Shown here one piece after another: positions 33,503-41,978 of a stretch of 64,000 nucleotides of DNA (positions within the stretch are counted from its first letter, which is position 1; each line of letters starts with the position of its first letter). The stretch lies in NCBI RefSeq assembly GCF_025200925.1, contig NZ_CP104174.1, positions 3,658,001 through 3,722,000 on the forward strand, given 5' to 3'. The translations under genes and the position numbers were made by a program. This stretch comes from Bradyrhizobium sp. CB1015. GTDB lineage: Bacteria > Pseudomonadota > Alphaproteobacteria > Rhizobiales > Xanthobacteraceae. The notes under the pieces were generated by a model, which saw only the letters and a program-made list of their open reading frames with translations, made no database searches and was not told where the DNA came from.

Positions 33503-34399
33503 TCACCCGAGCGCAAAGACGTCCGCACGTTCGATGATCAGATCGCGGAACAGTCGCGCCCGGTGTGACATCCATTGCGGATCGGGATAGACGACATGCA
33601 TGGGCAACGGCGGCACGACGAAGTCGGGCAGCACATGGACGAGACGGCCGGCCGCGATGTGCTCGACGGTACACCAGTTCGGCAGCACGGCGACGCCGAG
33701 TCCCTCCAATGCAGCCAGCGTCATCACGTCCGCATCGTCGCAGGTCAACGCCGGCGCGATGTCCACGACGTAGCGGCCGGTTTCGGATTCGAACGTCCAC
33801 TGATTCTTCTGCGACAGGCGTGAGTAGGTGACGCAGGGCATGCGGCGCAGATGATCCGGCAGCGAGGGCACCTGATGACGCGCAAGCAGCGCGGGCGCCG
33901 CCACCAGCCGGCGTTTAATCGTGCCCACCCGCCGCGCCACCAGCGAACTCGAATTGAGGCTGCCGATCCGTAGCGCAAGCTCGGTCCCGGTTTCGATGAG
34001 GTCGACGAACTGTTCCGTAAAACTCACGTCCAGCCGGACATCAGGATAGCGGCGGGTGTATTCGGCGAAGATCTCACGGAAGAAGAAGCGGCCGAACGAC
34101 GTCGGCACCGTCATCCGCAACGTCCCTGAAGGATTGCCGATCCGGCTCTGCGTCGGAGCGCCGGCGCTCTCGAGCAGCGCGACAATGTCCTTGGCGTATT
34201 TCAACACCCGGTCGGCCTCCGGGGTCGGCCGCACCTTGCGCGTGGTGCGCACGAACAGCCGGCAGCGAAACTCGGCTTCCAGCAGCGCGATCCGCTTGCT
34301 GATCGCCGGCTGCCCCAAACCGAGGTCGTCGGCGGCCTGGGTGAAACTGCCTGCCTCCATCACCCGGATGAAGGTCTGCAGCGCCTCGATCCGGTCCAT
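33503..34399 (-). CDS. LysR-family regulator, divergent from flavin monooxygenase cluster
   Basis: A 298-residue regulator. The N-terminal winged helix-turn-helix (MDRIEALQTFIRVMEAGSFTQA..., LGLGQPAISKRIALLE) is followed by a standard effector domain (residues about 90-298). It is divergent from the styA-like gene with 93 bases between, so it probably controls that cluster, perhaps sensing an aromatic substrate such as indole or styrene. Confidence 0.9.
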   Translation of the reverse strand: MDRIEALQTFIRVMEAGSFTQAADDLGLGQPAISKRIALLEAEFRCRLFVRTTRKVRPTPEADRVLKYAKDIVALLESAGAPTQSRIGNPSGTLRMTVPTSFGRFFFREIFAEYTRRYPDVRLDVSFTEQFVDLIETGTELALRIGSLNSSSLVARRVGTIKRRLVAAPALLARHQVPSLPDHLRRMPCVTYSRLSQKNQWTFESETGRYVVDIAPALTCDDADVMTLAALEGLGVAVLPNWCTVEHIAAGRLVHVLPDFVVPPLPMHVVYPDPQWMSHRARLFRDLIIERADVFALG

Positions 34400-34492
34400 T
34401 CATTCCTCACCGGAATTTATAATATTCTCACCATTCCATATACGGCATGGCGGGTCCGGTCTAGCCTTCCAGCGTTCGGGGGAGGAACGCGA
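34400..34492. promoter_or_regulatory. Divergent promoter region of LysR and monooxygenase genes
   Basis: An AT-rich core with TATAAT at 34418-34423 and an inverted repeat GGAAT (34412-34416) / ATTCC (34433-34437) around it. This is where a LysR regulator would act. No exact transcription start or -35 can be assigned with confidence. GGGGGAGG at about 34479-34486 is the ribosome site for the downstream gene. Confidence 0.4.
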
Positions 34493-35740
34493 ATGAGCAA
34501 ATCGATCGGCATTCTCGGGGCCGGCATCGGCGGCCTGCATCTGGCACTCTACCTGCAGAAGCAGGGCATCGCGGCAACCGTGCTGACGGACCGCGCCCCG
34601 GAGCAATATGCGGCGACACGGCTGATGAACACCGTCGCGCATCACAGCGTCACCATCGCGCGCGAGAACGAACTCGGAGTGAACCACTGGGACGATCCGC
34701 AAATGGTCTATCACCACCACGATCATTACTTCAATTTCCCGGACGGCGGACTCCTGTTCCGGGGTGCATTTCAGCGGCCGAGCCGCGCGGTGGATTACCG
34801 GATCTACCTGCCGGCACTGATGAAGGACTTCGAGGATCGTGGCGGTCGCATCGAATATGCCAGCATTCAGGATGACGACATCCCCGCGCTGGTCTCGCGC
34901 TTCGACCTTCTCGTCGTCTCCACCGGCAAAGGCGCCCTCGGGCGCATGTTCGCTCACCGGCCCGAACTCTCTCCGTACAGTCGGCCGCAGCGCCTGCTTT
35001 GCGTCGGCCTCTACGACGGCGTCGATCACGGCAGCCCCGACGACGATCCGCGCGGCGTCACCCTGTCCGTCTCGCCCGGCCATGGCGAGATGATCGTCAT
35101 TCCCACGCTGACCTTCGGTGGCATGAAAACGGCGCTGTTGATGGAAAACATTCCGGGCGGCGACATGGCCGACCTGGTCTCGCTCAGCTACGATGCCAAC
35201 CCGGCAGCATTCCGCCTGACCCTTCTGGACAAGCTGGAAAAGCATCATCCGCACACCTACGACCGGATCGACACACACCGCTTCGGGCTGGCCCAGCCTC
35301 TCGACCTGCTGCAAGGCGCGGTGGTGCCGACCGTCCGGCAGTCCTGGGTGGCTTTCGACGGCGACAAGCTCGCGATTGCCTTGGGCGACGTTCACTCCGT
35401 CGTCGATCCCTTGATGGGTCAGGGCGCCAACATGGCCTCATACGCGGCCTTCGAGCTCGGCAAGGCGATCGTCGATGCCGTGGCATTCGATGCGCGCTTC
35501 GTCGAGAACGTCGACCGCGCGCGAGAGAATCGCGTGCTTGCCGCCGCTCGCTGGACCAACATGATGCTGCAGCCGCCGTCGGAAGCGATGGGCCGGCTGA
35601 TCTTCGCCATGTCGCAGGACCGGGAGCTTTGCGACGAGTTCACCGAGAACTTCAATTATCCGGAGCGCCAGTGGGATCGTCTGGCCAGCGACAAGCGCAT
35701 CCACGCCTGGATCGATAGTCGCGGCAGGATCGCCGCCTGA
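34493..35740 (+). CDS. Flavin monooxygenase, styrene/indole monooxygenase StyA type
   Basis: A 415-residue FAD enzyme. The Rossmann motif G9-A-G-I-G-G14 opens the protein, and the C-terminal flavin motif GDVHSVVDPLMGQGANMAS is near residue 303. Unlike single-component hydroxylases it lacks an NAD(P)H domain, as expected for a two-component epoxidase that receives reduced FAD from a partner. Family members epoxidise styrene or indole. The partner flavin reductase lies two genes downstream. An EthD-like gene separates them. Specificity (indole more likely in soil bacteria) is inference. Confidence 0.88.
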   Translation: MSKSIGILGAGIGGLHLALYLQKQGIAATVLTDRAPEQYAATRLMNTVAHHSVTIARENELGVNHWDDPQMVYHHHDHYFNFPDGGLLFRGAFQRPSRAVDYRIYLPALMKDFEDRGGRIEYASIQDDDIPALVSRFDLLVVSTGKGALGRMFAHRPELSPYSRPQRLLCVGLYDGVDHGSPDDDPRGVTLSVSPGHGEMIVIPTLTFGGMKTALLMENIPGGDMADLVSLSYDANPAAFRLTLLDKLEKHHPHTYDRIDTHRFGLAQPLDLLQGAVVPTVRQSWVAFDGDKLAIALGDVHSVVDPLMGQGANMASYAAFELGKAIVDAVAFDARFVENVDRARENRVLAAARWTNMMLQPPSEAMGRLIFAMSQDRELCDEFTENFNYPERQWDRLASDKRIHAWIDSRGRIAA

Positions 35741-35810
35741 CAGCGAACCACCCTACGGAATCAGTCCCGCTCCCGGACGGTTGGCTGAGCCGTGTCTGAG
35801 AGGAACACCA

Positions 35811-36113
35811 ATGCATTGCCTGACCGTTCTCTACCCGACGCCCGACGATCCATCGGCCTTCAGGGCCTATTACGTCGACAAGCACGTACCCCTGGCAGCG
35901 ACACTGCCCGGTCTGGTGCGTCATCATTACGCTTTCCCCCAACGACTCGGACCAGGGGAGGCGCCTTTCTGCATCTTCCAGGGATTCTTCCCGGACGCTG
36001 CTGCGATGGAGGCGGCGCTCGGCTCAAGCATCGGCCGGAAGGTCGCAGCCGACGTGCCGAATTATTCTCCCAAGGGAGGGACACTCTGCCATTTCACGAT
36101 CGAAGGGGCGTAA
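35811..36113 (+). CDS. EthD-domain small protein
   Basis: A 100-residue protein with the EthD alpha-beta-barrel pattern: MHCLTVLYPTPDD at the first strand, YYVDKHVPLAATLPG with the conserved His, then an acidic second half ending LCHFTIEGA. Such proteins assist degradation pathways, sometimes as cofactor-free oxygenases or isomerases on an unstable oxygenated product. GAGAGGA precedes the ATG. It shares one base with the flavin reductase start (TAATG), so the two are probably coupled. Its place between the monooxygenase and its reductase suggests it acts on the epoxide or hydroxylated product. Confidence 0.82.
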   Translation: MHCLTVLYPTPDDPSAFRAYYVDKHVPLAATLPGLVRHHYAFPQRLGPGEAPFCIFQGFFPDAAAMEAALGSSIGRKVAADVPNYSPKGGTLCHFTIEGA

Positions 36114-36640
36114 TGGGCCATCATGCCGAACCGGCCGGTTTTCGGACAGCGGCATCGCGGTTCGCGACGGGCATTACGGTCGTCGCGACCGTCGACCAGG
36201 ATGGCGCGCCGCTCGGCATGACCGCCAACAGCTTCACGACCATTTCGGCGAATCCGCCAACTGTGCTTGTCTCTCTCATGCACGGGCGGACGTGGCAGGC
36301 TGTGGCCAAGTCCGGCGTCTATTCGGTCAATGTCCTGCATGCGGAAGACGCTGCGCTCAGCGCGCACTTTGCTGGAAGGCGTTTGTTGTGCGACGCTCCG
36401 CCGCTCGTCCCTCGCCAAGGATTTTTCGTGCTGCCGCAGGCAATCGCGCAGTTCGCCTGCGAGGTGGTCCAATCCATCGATATCGCCGACCACACGCTCT
36501 TCATCGGCGAGGTGCGCTGGTGCCGGCACAATGAGGGAACGCCTCTCGCATTCTACGCCAGCCGTCTTCGAAAGGGCGTGGGGATAGAAATTTCCTCCGC
36601 GGATAGTGATGCCTATCCCGGTGACGGATGGTGGACTTGA
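36113..36640 (+). CDS. Flavin reductase, StyB/HpaC family
   Basis: A 175-residue flavin reductase-like protein (FMN-binding split barrel). The family stretch GITVVATVDQDGAPLGMTANSF is at about residues 20-41 and the SVNVLHAEDAALSAHFAG segment near 77. It would use NAD(P)H to reduce free FAD for the StyA-like monooxygenase. The start is the ATG sharing the last A of the EthD stop. It ends the cluster. Confidence 0.88.
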   Translation: MGHHAEPAGFRTAASRFATGITVVATVDQDGAPLGMTANSFTTISANPPTVLVSLMHGRTWQAVAKSGVYSVNVLHAEDAALSAHFAGRRLLCDAPPLVPRQGFFVLPQAIAQFACEVVQSIDIADHTLFIGEVRWCRHNEGTPLAFYASRLRKGVGIEISSADSDAYPGDGWWT

Positions 36641-36689
36641 GATCTCGATTGTCGCGCCAGGAGCATTTGAGCGCTTTCACTGCGGCCAT

Positions 36690-36824
36690 CCTTCGAGACG
36701 CCCGCTTTGGGCGGTCTCCTCAGGATGAGGATCGGATGCGCGGAAGCAGTTTCAACGGGCACTGATGCTGATGAGCCTCATCCTGAGGAGGCGCGTTAGC
36801 GCCGTCTCGAAGGACGAGGCGTGC
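36690..36824. repeat. Inverted pair of dispersed CTTCGAGACG/CTCAGGATGAGG elements
   Basis: Copy one, about 36690-36730, reads CCTTCGAGACGCCCGC...GGTCTCCTCAGGATGAGG. Copy two, about 36774-36823, is its inverted counterpart (CCTCATCCTGAGGAGG...CCGTCTCGAAGGACGAGG). Each copy is itself an imperfect hairpin around its GC-rich middle. They fill the space between two convergent genes and probably act as a transcript end. I recognise the motif as a family common in Bradyrhizobium and Rhodopseudomonas. Confidence 0.75.
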
Positions 36825-36860
36825 GCACCGGTCGCCGCCACGATTCATATGCGATAGCAG

Positions 36861-37958
36861 CTATACCTTCCGCCGCCCAATACAACCCAGCGCATTGCAG
36901 ATGATCCGCGCGACCGCAATTGCTCCAAGATTCTGCACATCGCGCTCGGGAACGAGTTCGACGACGTCCAGGCCGACGATTCTGGACTTTGCCGCGACAC
37001 CCCGTATGAGATCGACCACGTCGAAATAGGACAGACCGCCGGGCTGCGGGACGAGCACGCCCGGGATGACCGATGGATCGAGACCGTCGCAATCGATGGT
37101 CATCAGGCACTCGCCGTCACCCTCGATCGCGTCGAGCACGCTTGCGATTCCGTGACGCTGGACATGTCTTGCCGTGAAGATCTTCGCGCCCCAGGCCTTT
37201 GCATCGTCGAATTCGGCACGACCGGAGCCGCCGATGCCGCGCAAACCGACCTGCACAATGCGCTTGACCCAAGGCAATTCGCTGGCGCGCCGCATCGTGC
37301 TGGTGAAGGTATAGCCGGATCCGTTTCGCTGATCGCGCCAATCAAGATGGGCGTCGATCTGCACGATGGTCAGTCCCCTGCTGTCATGGAACGCCTCGAA
37401 GAAAGGGATCGGGACGGAGTCATCGCCGCCCAGGAGGATCGGAACGGCGTCAACCGAAAGAACGGCTTGCGTGGCTGCTCTGATCGCATCACGGTTGCTC
37501 TCCGGCGTCATTGGGTCGGTCGGCACGTTTCCACCGTCCAAGACCCTCATTTTGCTCGGATCGAGCAGCTCGGCTTCCTGGTCAAAATCCCAACGGGTGA
37601 GATCGCTCTCATAGTGACGCAGCGCGCGACGGATGACGTCCGGCGCCTTTGCGGCATGGCTGGTCTGACCTGCAAGGTACGGGGTGGCATCCGGAGCGCC
37701 GAACAGGATCGCGTCGGCCGCCGGCAGCGCGGTGGTCAAGTCGCAGGCCTCAACACCCAGGAAAGTCGTCATGTCGGGATGCACTACACGTATCCATGGA
37801 TCACCCGCGCGTCCGTTCAACGTGCATCGCTCGGCCGTGTTCCGATCGGTATCTCCGATGCCCGCTGGAAGCATCGGTGAGGGGGCGTGAATATTGCTGT
37901 CACTTGGAGGTCTTGAACGTTTGGAACTCTCATGCGTTAGTCGGCGAGTGAGGGACAT
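36861..37958 (-). CDS. Agmatinase/arginase-family ureohydrolase
   Basis: A 365-residue protein from the ATG at 37958; the first 60 residues look poorly conserved, and internal ATGs at 37874 or 37772 are possible starts. The ureohydrolase metal motifs are visible as GGDDS, DAHLDWRD and DCDGLDPSVIPG. The first is GGDHS in most family members, so one histidine metal ligand is an aspartate here. The DAHxDWRD and MRRASE segments are agmatinase-like. It would hydrolyse a guanidino compound with release of urea, but the substitution makes the substrate uncertain. Single gene, convergent with the monooxygenase cluster. Confidence 0.82.
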   Translation of the reverse strand: MSLTRRLTHESSKRSRPPSDSNIHAPSPMLPAGIGDTDRNTAERCTLNGRAGDPWIRVVHPDMTTFLGVEACDLTTALPAADAILFGAPDATPYLAGQTSHAAKAPDVIRRALRHYESDLTRWDFDQEAELLDPSKMRVLDGGNVPTDPMTPESNRDAIRAATQAVLSVDAVPILLGGDDSVPIPFFEAFHDSRGLTIVQIDAHLDWRDQRNGSGYTFTSTMRRASELPWVKRIVQVGLRGIGGSGRAEFDDAKAWGAKIFTARHVQRHGIASVLDAIEGDGECLMTIDCDGLDPSVIPGVLVPQPGGLSYFDVVDLIRGVAAKSRIVGLDVVELVPERDVQNLGAIAVARIICNALGCIGRRKV

Positions 37959-37998
37959 GCGCCATCCGGCATGACGATGCGGCCACGGAGTTCGTTTC

Positions 37999-38973
37999 TT
38001 GCTTAGACTTTACAGGTGGCCGTCCGACGACTGGCACGGCATCGGCGCGGAAATGCCCTCGGAGATCATCTGGGCCGATCTCCTGAACGGCACCGACGAG
38101 GAAAAGCAGTTCGTCGAGCGGTTGCTCGGCATCCGCATTCCCTCGGAAGACTCGCTCAGCGAGATCGAGGCGTCGAGCCGCCTGATCTTCGACCGCGGCA
38201 CGCTCTATCTCAGCTCGCCGGCGGTGCGGGTCACCGAGGCCAACGAGGCCGAGATCACGCCGGTGGGCTTCGTCATCGGTCCGCACGTGCTGGTCACGGT
38301 ACGCTTTGCAGAGCTGCCGATCTTCGACGACATCGGCAAGCGCGTCGGCTCCGACGAGAGCCTGGAGAACGGCATGTGCGTGTTCGTCAGCCTGCTCGAG
38401 GCCATGATCGACCGCGGTGCCGATGTCCTGGAGCATCTCGGCAGCAAGGTCGATCAGCTTTCGCGCGGTGTCTTCAAGGGCGGGCTGGTGCGCAGCCAGC
38501 GCCCGGTGCGCTCCAGCCGCAGGATGCGCGAGGCCCTGGAGAATGTCGGCGAGCTGGCCGACCGGCTCGCCAAGGCGCGCGATGTCCTGCTAGGGGTGGG
38601 CCGCATCGCCGCATTTGCCGGCGACGTCGGCAGCGAATGGATCACGGCGTCGTCGAAGAAGCGCCTCGAGGCCGTGTCCAAGGACGTCGTCTCGCTCAGC
38701 GATTACGAGACGCGACTATCGGACAAGATCCAGCTGCTGCTCGATGCCGTGCTCGGCTTCATCAACATCCAACAGAACGAGCTGTTCAAGATCCTGACGA
38801 TCGTGTCGGTCGTCGGGGTGCCGCCGACGATCATGGTCGGCATTTGGGGCATGAACTTCAAGCACATGCCCGAATTGGACTGGAGCTTCGGTTATCCGCT
38901 GGCGTGGCTCGCGGTCATCGCCAGCGGCGTGCTGCCACTGATCTGGTTCAAGCGGCGCGGCTGGTTCGAGTGA
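37999..38973 (+). CDS. CorA/ZntB-type divalent cation transporter
   Basis: A 324-residue transporter with a large cytoplasmic N-terminal domain and two C-terminal helices (about residues 262-282 and 298-317). The family signature is G284-M-N, followed by FKHMPELDW. I keep the TTG start: GGAG at 37987-37990 sits at proper distance, and the first residues MLRLYRWPSDDW fit. It moves Mg2+, Zn2+ or similar ions. It is divergent from the ureohydrolase by 40 bases. Confidence 0.88.
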   Translation: MLRLYRWPSDDWHGIGAEMPSEIIWADLLNGTDEEKQFVERLLGIRIPSEDSLSEIEASSRLIFDRGTLYLSSPAVRVTEANEAEITPVGFVIGPHVLVTVRFAELPIFDDIGKRVGSDESLENGMCVFVSLLEAMIDRGADVLEHLGSKVDQLSRGVFKGGLVRSQRPVRSSRRMREALENVGELADRLAKARDVLLGVGRIAAFAGDVGSEWITASSKKRLEAVSKDVVSLSDYETRLSDKIQLLLDAVLGFINIQQNELFKILTIVSVVGVPPTIMVGIWGMNFKHMPELDWSFGYPLAWLAVIASGVLPLIWFKRRGWFE

Positions 38974-39013
38974 TGGCAGCGGCGCATCGTTCTAACGGTG
39001 CGCCGCTGATAGA

Positions 39014-39640
39014 TCATGCGGCCTTGGCGTCGGCCTTGCTGATCCAGTCGCGGGCGAGCGTCACGTCAGCTTGTGACAATTGATGGCCCGCCGGCAGGAC
39101 CTTGTGGGTGACGCTCGCACCTGCTTGCGACAGCAGCGCGGCGAGCCGTGCCGAATTGCTCGCCGGCACGATTGGGTCGGCCTGGCCGGACAACAGCAGC
39201 ACCGGCTTGCCGCCGAGCGCAGCCTTGGGCGGATCCGACAACGGCACCATCGCGCGCAGCAGGATCGCGCCGGCAAGCGCCTCCGGCTGCAGCAGCAACA
39301 GCGCGGCGGCGATGTTGGCGCCGTTGGAGAACCCGACTGCGATCGGCGCGGCGAGGCTGTAGCGTTGCCGCGCCTCCGCGACGAACTCGCCGAGCTCGCG
39401 CGCGCGGCGGCGTACGTCCTCCTCGTCGAACACGCCCTCGGCGAGGCGGCGGAAGAAGCGCGGCATGCCGTGCTCGAGCACGCTGCCGCGCGGCGAGAGC
39501 AGGGCAGAGCCGGGCGAGATCGCCTTGCCGAGGCCGAGCAGGTCGTTTTCGTCGCCGCCGGTGCCGTGCAACAGCAGCAGCGGGGGAGAGCCCGCGCGGG
39601 TCGCGGGCTCGAAACGATGGATGAATGCAGTCTCGGTCAT
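39014..39640 (-). CDS. Alpha/beta hydrolase, MhqD-like carboxylesterase
   Basis: A 208-residue phospholipase/carboxylesterase-family protein. Oxyanion region LLLHGTGGDEND near residue 22, nucleophile elbow G-F-S-N-G near 104, Asp in SGQADPIVP near 151 and His in AGHQLS near 184. The start overlaps the stop of the upstream dioxygenase gene (39637-39640), so both are one operon. The pair mirrors MhqD and MhqO of Bacillus, which protect against quinones and methylhydroquinone. That function is inferred from the pairing. Confidence 0.86.
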   Translation of the reverse strand: MTETAFIHRFEPATRAGSPPLLLLHGTGGDENDLLGLGKAISPGSALLSPRGSVLEHGMPRFFRRLAEGVFDEEDVRRRARELGEFVAEARQRYSLAAPIAVGFSNGANIAAALLLLQPEALAGAILLRAMVPLSDPPKAALGGKPVLLLSGQADPIVPASNSARLAALLSQAGASVTHKVLPAGHQLSQADVTLARDWISKADAKAA

Positions 39641-40575
39641 GACGCGGTCTCTTCCAGGCTAGGCAGAACGCCCTCGATCTGCTCGCGGTGCGGTTCGAGG
39701 AAGGCAGGCAGTTTCAGGTCACGGCCGAGGCTCGCCACGGGCTCGTCGACGGCGAAGCCGGGGACATCGGTCGCGATCTCGAACAGCACGCCGCCGGGCT
39801 CACGGAAGTAGATCGAGCGGAAGTAATTGCGGTCGCGCTGCTCGGTCGGGTGCAGGCCGTGATTGCTCACGAGCCTCTCGGCCATCTTGCCCTGCTCGGC
39901 ATCGTCGGCCGCACGGAAGGCGATGTGGTGCACCGAGCCGCCGCCCTGGTGACCGCGCAGAAAGCCCTTGGCTTCGTAGATGTCGACGACGCTGCCTTCG
40001 GCATCGCCCGGTGCCTTGAAGCGGATCACCGAGCCCTCGCGTCCTGTCTCCTTGAAGCCGAACACGTCGGTGAGGACGGCCGCCGTCTTCGCCGCGCTGT
40101 CGAGCAGCAGGGTCACGCCGTGGAAGCCGCGGATCGCGTGCTCGGCCGGCACCTCGCCATTGCTCCAGCCCGGCTCGTTCTCGGCACCTGATACCCCGAC
40201 CAGCGCGAGCGCCATGCCATCGGGATCGGTGAACGGCAGCACGGACTCGCCAAAACGCTTCTCCAGCGCCTCATACGCGATGCCCTTCTCGGTGAAGCGC
40301 TGGGTCCAGTAGCCGAGCGAGCGCTGCGGCACGCGGAAGGCGGTCTGATGGGTCTCGCCGACACCGCGGCGCCCGGCCGACACGCCTGCCCACGGAAAGA
40401 AGGTCAGGATGGTGCCGGGGCGGCCGGTCTCGTCGCCATAATAGAAGTGGTAGGTGCCGGGATCGTCGAAATTGACCGTCTTCTTGACGAAGCGCAGGCC
40501 GAGATCCCGCGTGTAGAAGCCGAAATTGCGGATGGGATCGCCGGCAATCGCGGTGACATGGTGCAGTCCAGACAT
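39637..40575 (-). CDS. Ring-cleaving dioxygenase of the glyoxalase (VOC) family, MhqO-like
   Basis: A 312-residue extradiol-type dioxygenase with two VOC modules (about 3-140 and 150-280). Likely iron ligands include H6 of LHHVTAIAG, a His in the second module (GFHGVTLLLD or SVHHIAF), and a Glu near 260. Family members open hydroquinone-like rings. GAGGACGAC before the ATG is a weak ribosome site. It faces a LysR regulator across 128 bases containing two palindromes, its probable operators. Confidence 0.87.
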   Translation of the reverse strand: MSGLHHVTAIAGDPIRNFGFYTRDLGLRFVKKTVNFDDPGTYHFYYGDETGRPGTILTFFPWAGVSAGRRGVGETHQTAFRVPQRSLGYWTQRFTEKGIAYEALEKRFGESVLPFTDPDGMALALVGVSGAENEPGWSNGEVPAEHAIRGFHGVTLLLDSAAKTAAVLTDVFGFKETGREGSVIRFKAPGDAEGSVVDIYEAKGFLRGHQGGGSVHHIAFRAADDAEQGKMAERLVSNHGLHPTEQRDRNYFRSIYFREPGGVLFEIATDVPGFAVDEPVASLGRDLKLPAFLEPHREQIEGVLPSLEETAS

Positions 40576-40632
40576 TGTCGTCCTCCAGATTCGGGGAGCG
40601 GTCTTGCTCTGGCCGGAAATATCGTTCCGCTT

Positions 40633-40689
40633 TGGATTGGAGACAATCCATGCAAATATGACGGCTATGTCTACGATTTGGAAACAATC
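40633..40689. promoter_or_regulatory. Twin palindromic LysR-type operators
   Basis: GATTGGAGACAATC (40635-40648) is a perfect inverted repeat, extended to TGGATTG-GAGA-CAATCCA (40633-40650). A near copy GATTTGGAAACAATC lies at 40675-40689, forty bases on. Both carry the ATT-N-AAT core of LysR boxes and lie between the dioxygenase and the LysR gene, so they probably serve control of both. Confidence 0.6.
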
Positions 40690-40703
40690 GGCGGGACGGT
40701 CTC

Positions 40704-41627
40704 TTGGATAAGCTTGGCAGCCTCCGGGCCTTCGTCAAAGTGGTCGAAAGCGGCAGCTTTGCCGAGGCCGGCCGGCAGCTGCGGCTGTCACGCTCGGCGA
40801 TCAGCAAGTACATCGCCGACCTCGAGGAGAGCCTTGGCGTCCAGCTCTTGAACCGCACCACAAGGCACGCCAGCCCGACCGAGGACGGCCAGCGCTATTT
40901 CGAGCGCGCGGTCGTGATCCTCTCGGAGATCGAGGCGGCCGACCAGGCGGTAACGCAGGCGCAATCGGCGCCGCGCGGCCTGCTTCGCGTCAATGCGCCG
41001 ATGTCGTTCGGCACGATGCGGCTCGGGCCGGTGCTTGCCGATTTCATGGCGCGTTACCCGGAGCTTCAGCTCCAGATCGTGCTCAGCGACGATCTGCTCG
41101 ATCCCGTGCAGGACGGCTTTGACGTGACCTTGCGGATCGCGGAGTTGGAATCCTCCAGCCTGATCGCGCGCAAGATCATGCCGGTGGCGCGCATGATCTG
41201 TGCGTCGCCGGATTATCTCGCGCGGCACGGCACGCCAAAGCATCCGCAGGATCTGCGCGAGCATGCTTCTCTGACCTACGGGTTCCTGCTCACGGGCAAT
41301 CAGTGGAAGCTCACAGGCAGGGACGGCGATCACTGGATCCAGCCGGCCTGGTCGCTCTGCGTCAACAATGCCGAGGTGCTGCGCGATGTCGCGATCAAGG
41401 GCAGGGGCCTGGCGCTGCTGCCGGAGTTCATTGCGGCCGATGCGTTACGGAAAGGCGAGCTGCGCACGGTGCTGGACAGCTATTCTGCGCCGCCGCTAGC
41501 GCTCTATGCGGTCTATCCGCCGACGCGGCACCTGTCAGTGAAGGTGCGGCTGTTCATCGATTTCCTGGTCGAGCGGTTTGGGCGCGACGTGGACGAAGCC
41601 GCCGGGCGCAGGGCGACGACCCGCTAG
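40704..41627 (+). CDS. LysR-family regulator of the MhqO/MhqD-like genes
   Basis: A 307-residue LysR protein. The helix-turn-helix covers about residues 5-60 (LGSLRAFVKVVESGSFAEAG, LRLSRSAISKYIADLEE), and an effector domain follows. The start is TTG with GGGACGG upstream; the next ATGs are far inside, so TTG is kept. It is divergent from the dioxygenase operon and likely responds to quinones or aromatic compounds. The effector is not known. Confidence 0.87.
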   Translation: MDKLGSLRAFVKVVESGSFAEAGRQLRLSRSAISKYIADLEESLGVQLLNRTTRHASPTEDGQRYFERAVVILSEIEAADQAVTQAQSAPRGLLRVNAPMSFGTMRLGPVLADFMARYPELQLQIVLSDDLLDPVQDGFDVTLRIAELESSSLIARKIMPVARMICASPDYLARHGTPKHPQDLREHASLTYGFLLTGNQWKLTGRDGDHWIQPAWSLCVNNAEVLRDVAIKGRGLALLPEFIAADALRKGELRTVLDSYSAPPLALYAVYPPTRHLSVKVRLFIDFLVERFGRDVDEAAGRRATTR

Positions 41628-41978
41628 AGGGAAGAGGTCAGTGATCTTGCCGCAAAGCGCGAGCCAGGTCGAGCTTGGGCCAGATGCCGAGGAGCGCCTT
41701 GGAAGCAGGTTTTGGCCAGCTCGATCAGATCGCCGATATCGACCTAACGAGAAATCCCAGATGGCTGGACACAATTATACCGCAGTCGAAACCTGAACTT
41801 TCTTCCGTTCGCTCGGACTCATACTTGCGTCCCGGCTTCGCGCCTTAGGACCAGAGAGCTTCAGTCGCTGCCGGGGCGTCGCCGAGGGCTCTCTTGCATG
41901 CCGCAGCGACAAGCGGCGGCACGATGTGTGGCTCGCCGGCACTTCTCGACTTGATTTCAACAAGCGAAGGAGGAGCCT
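41628..41978. other. Intergenic, no gene seen
   Basis: About 350 bases with only short frames lacking ribosome sites. A perfect AAGGAGGAG ribosome site for the following gene is at its right end (about 41966-41974). No recognised repeat. Confidence 0.5.
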
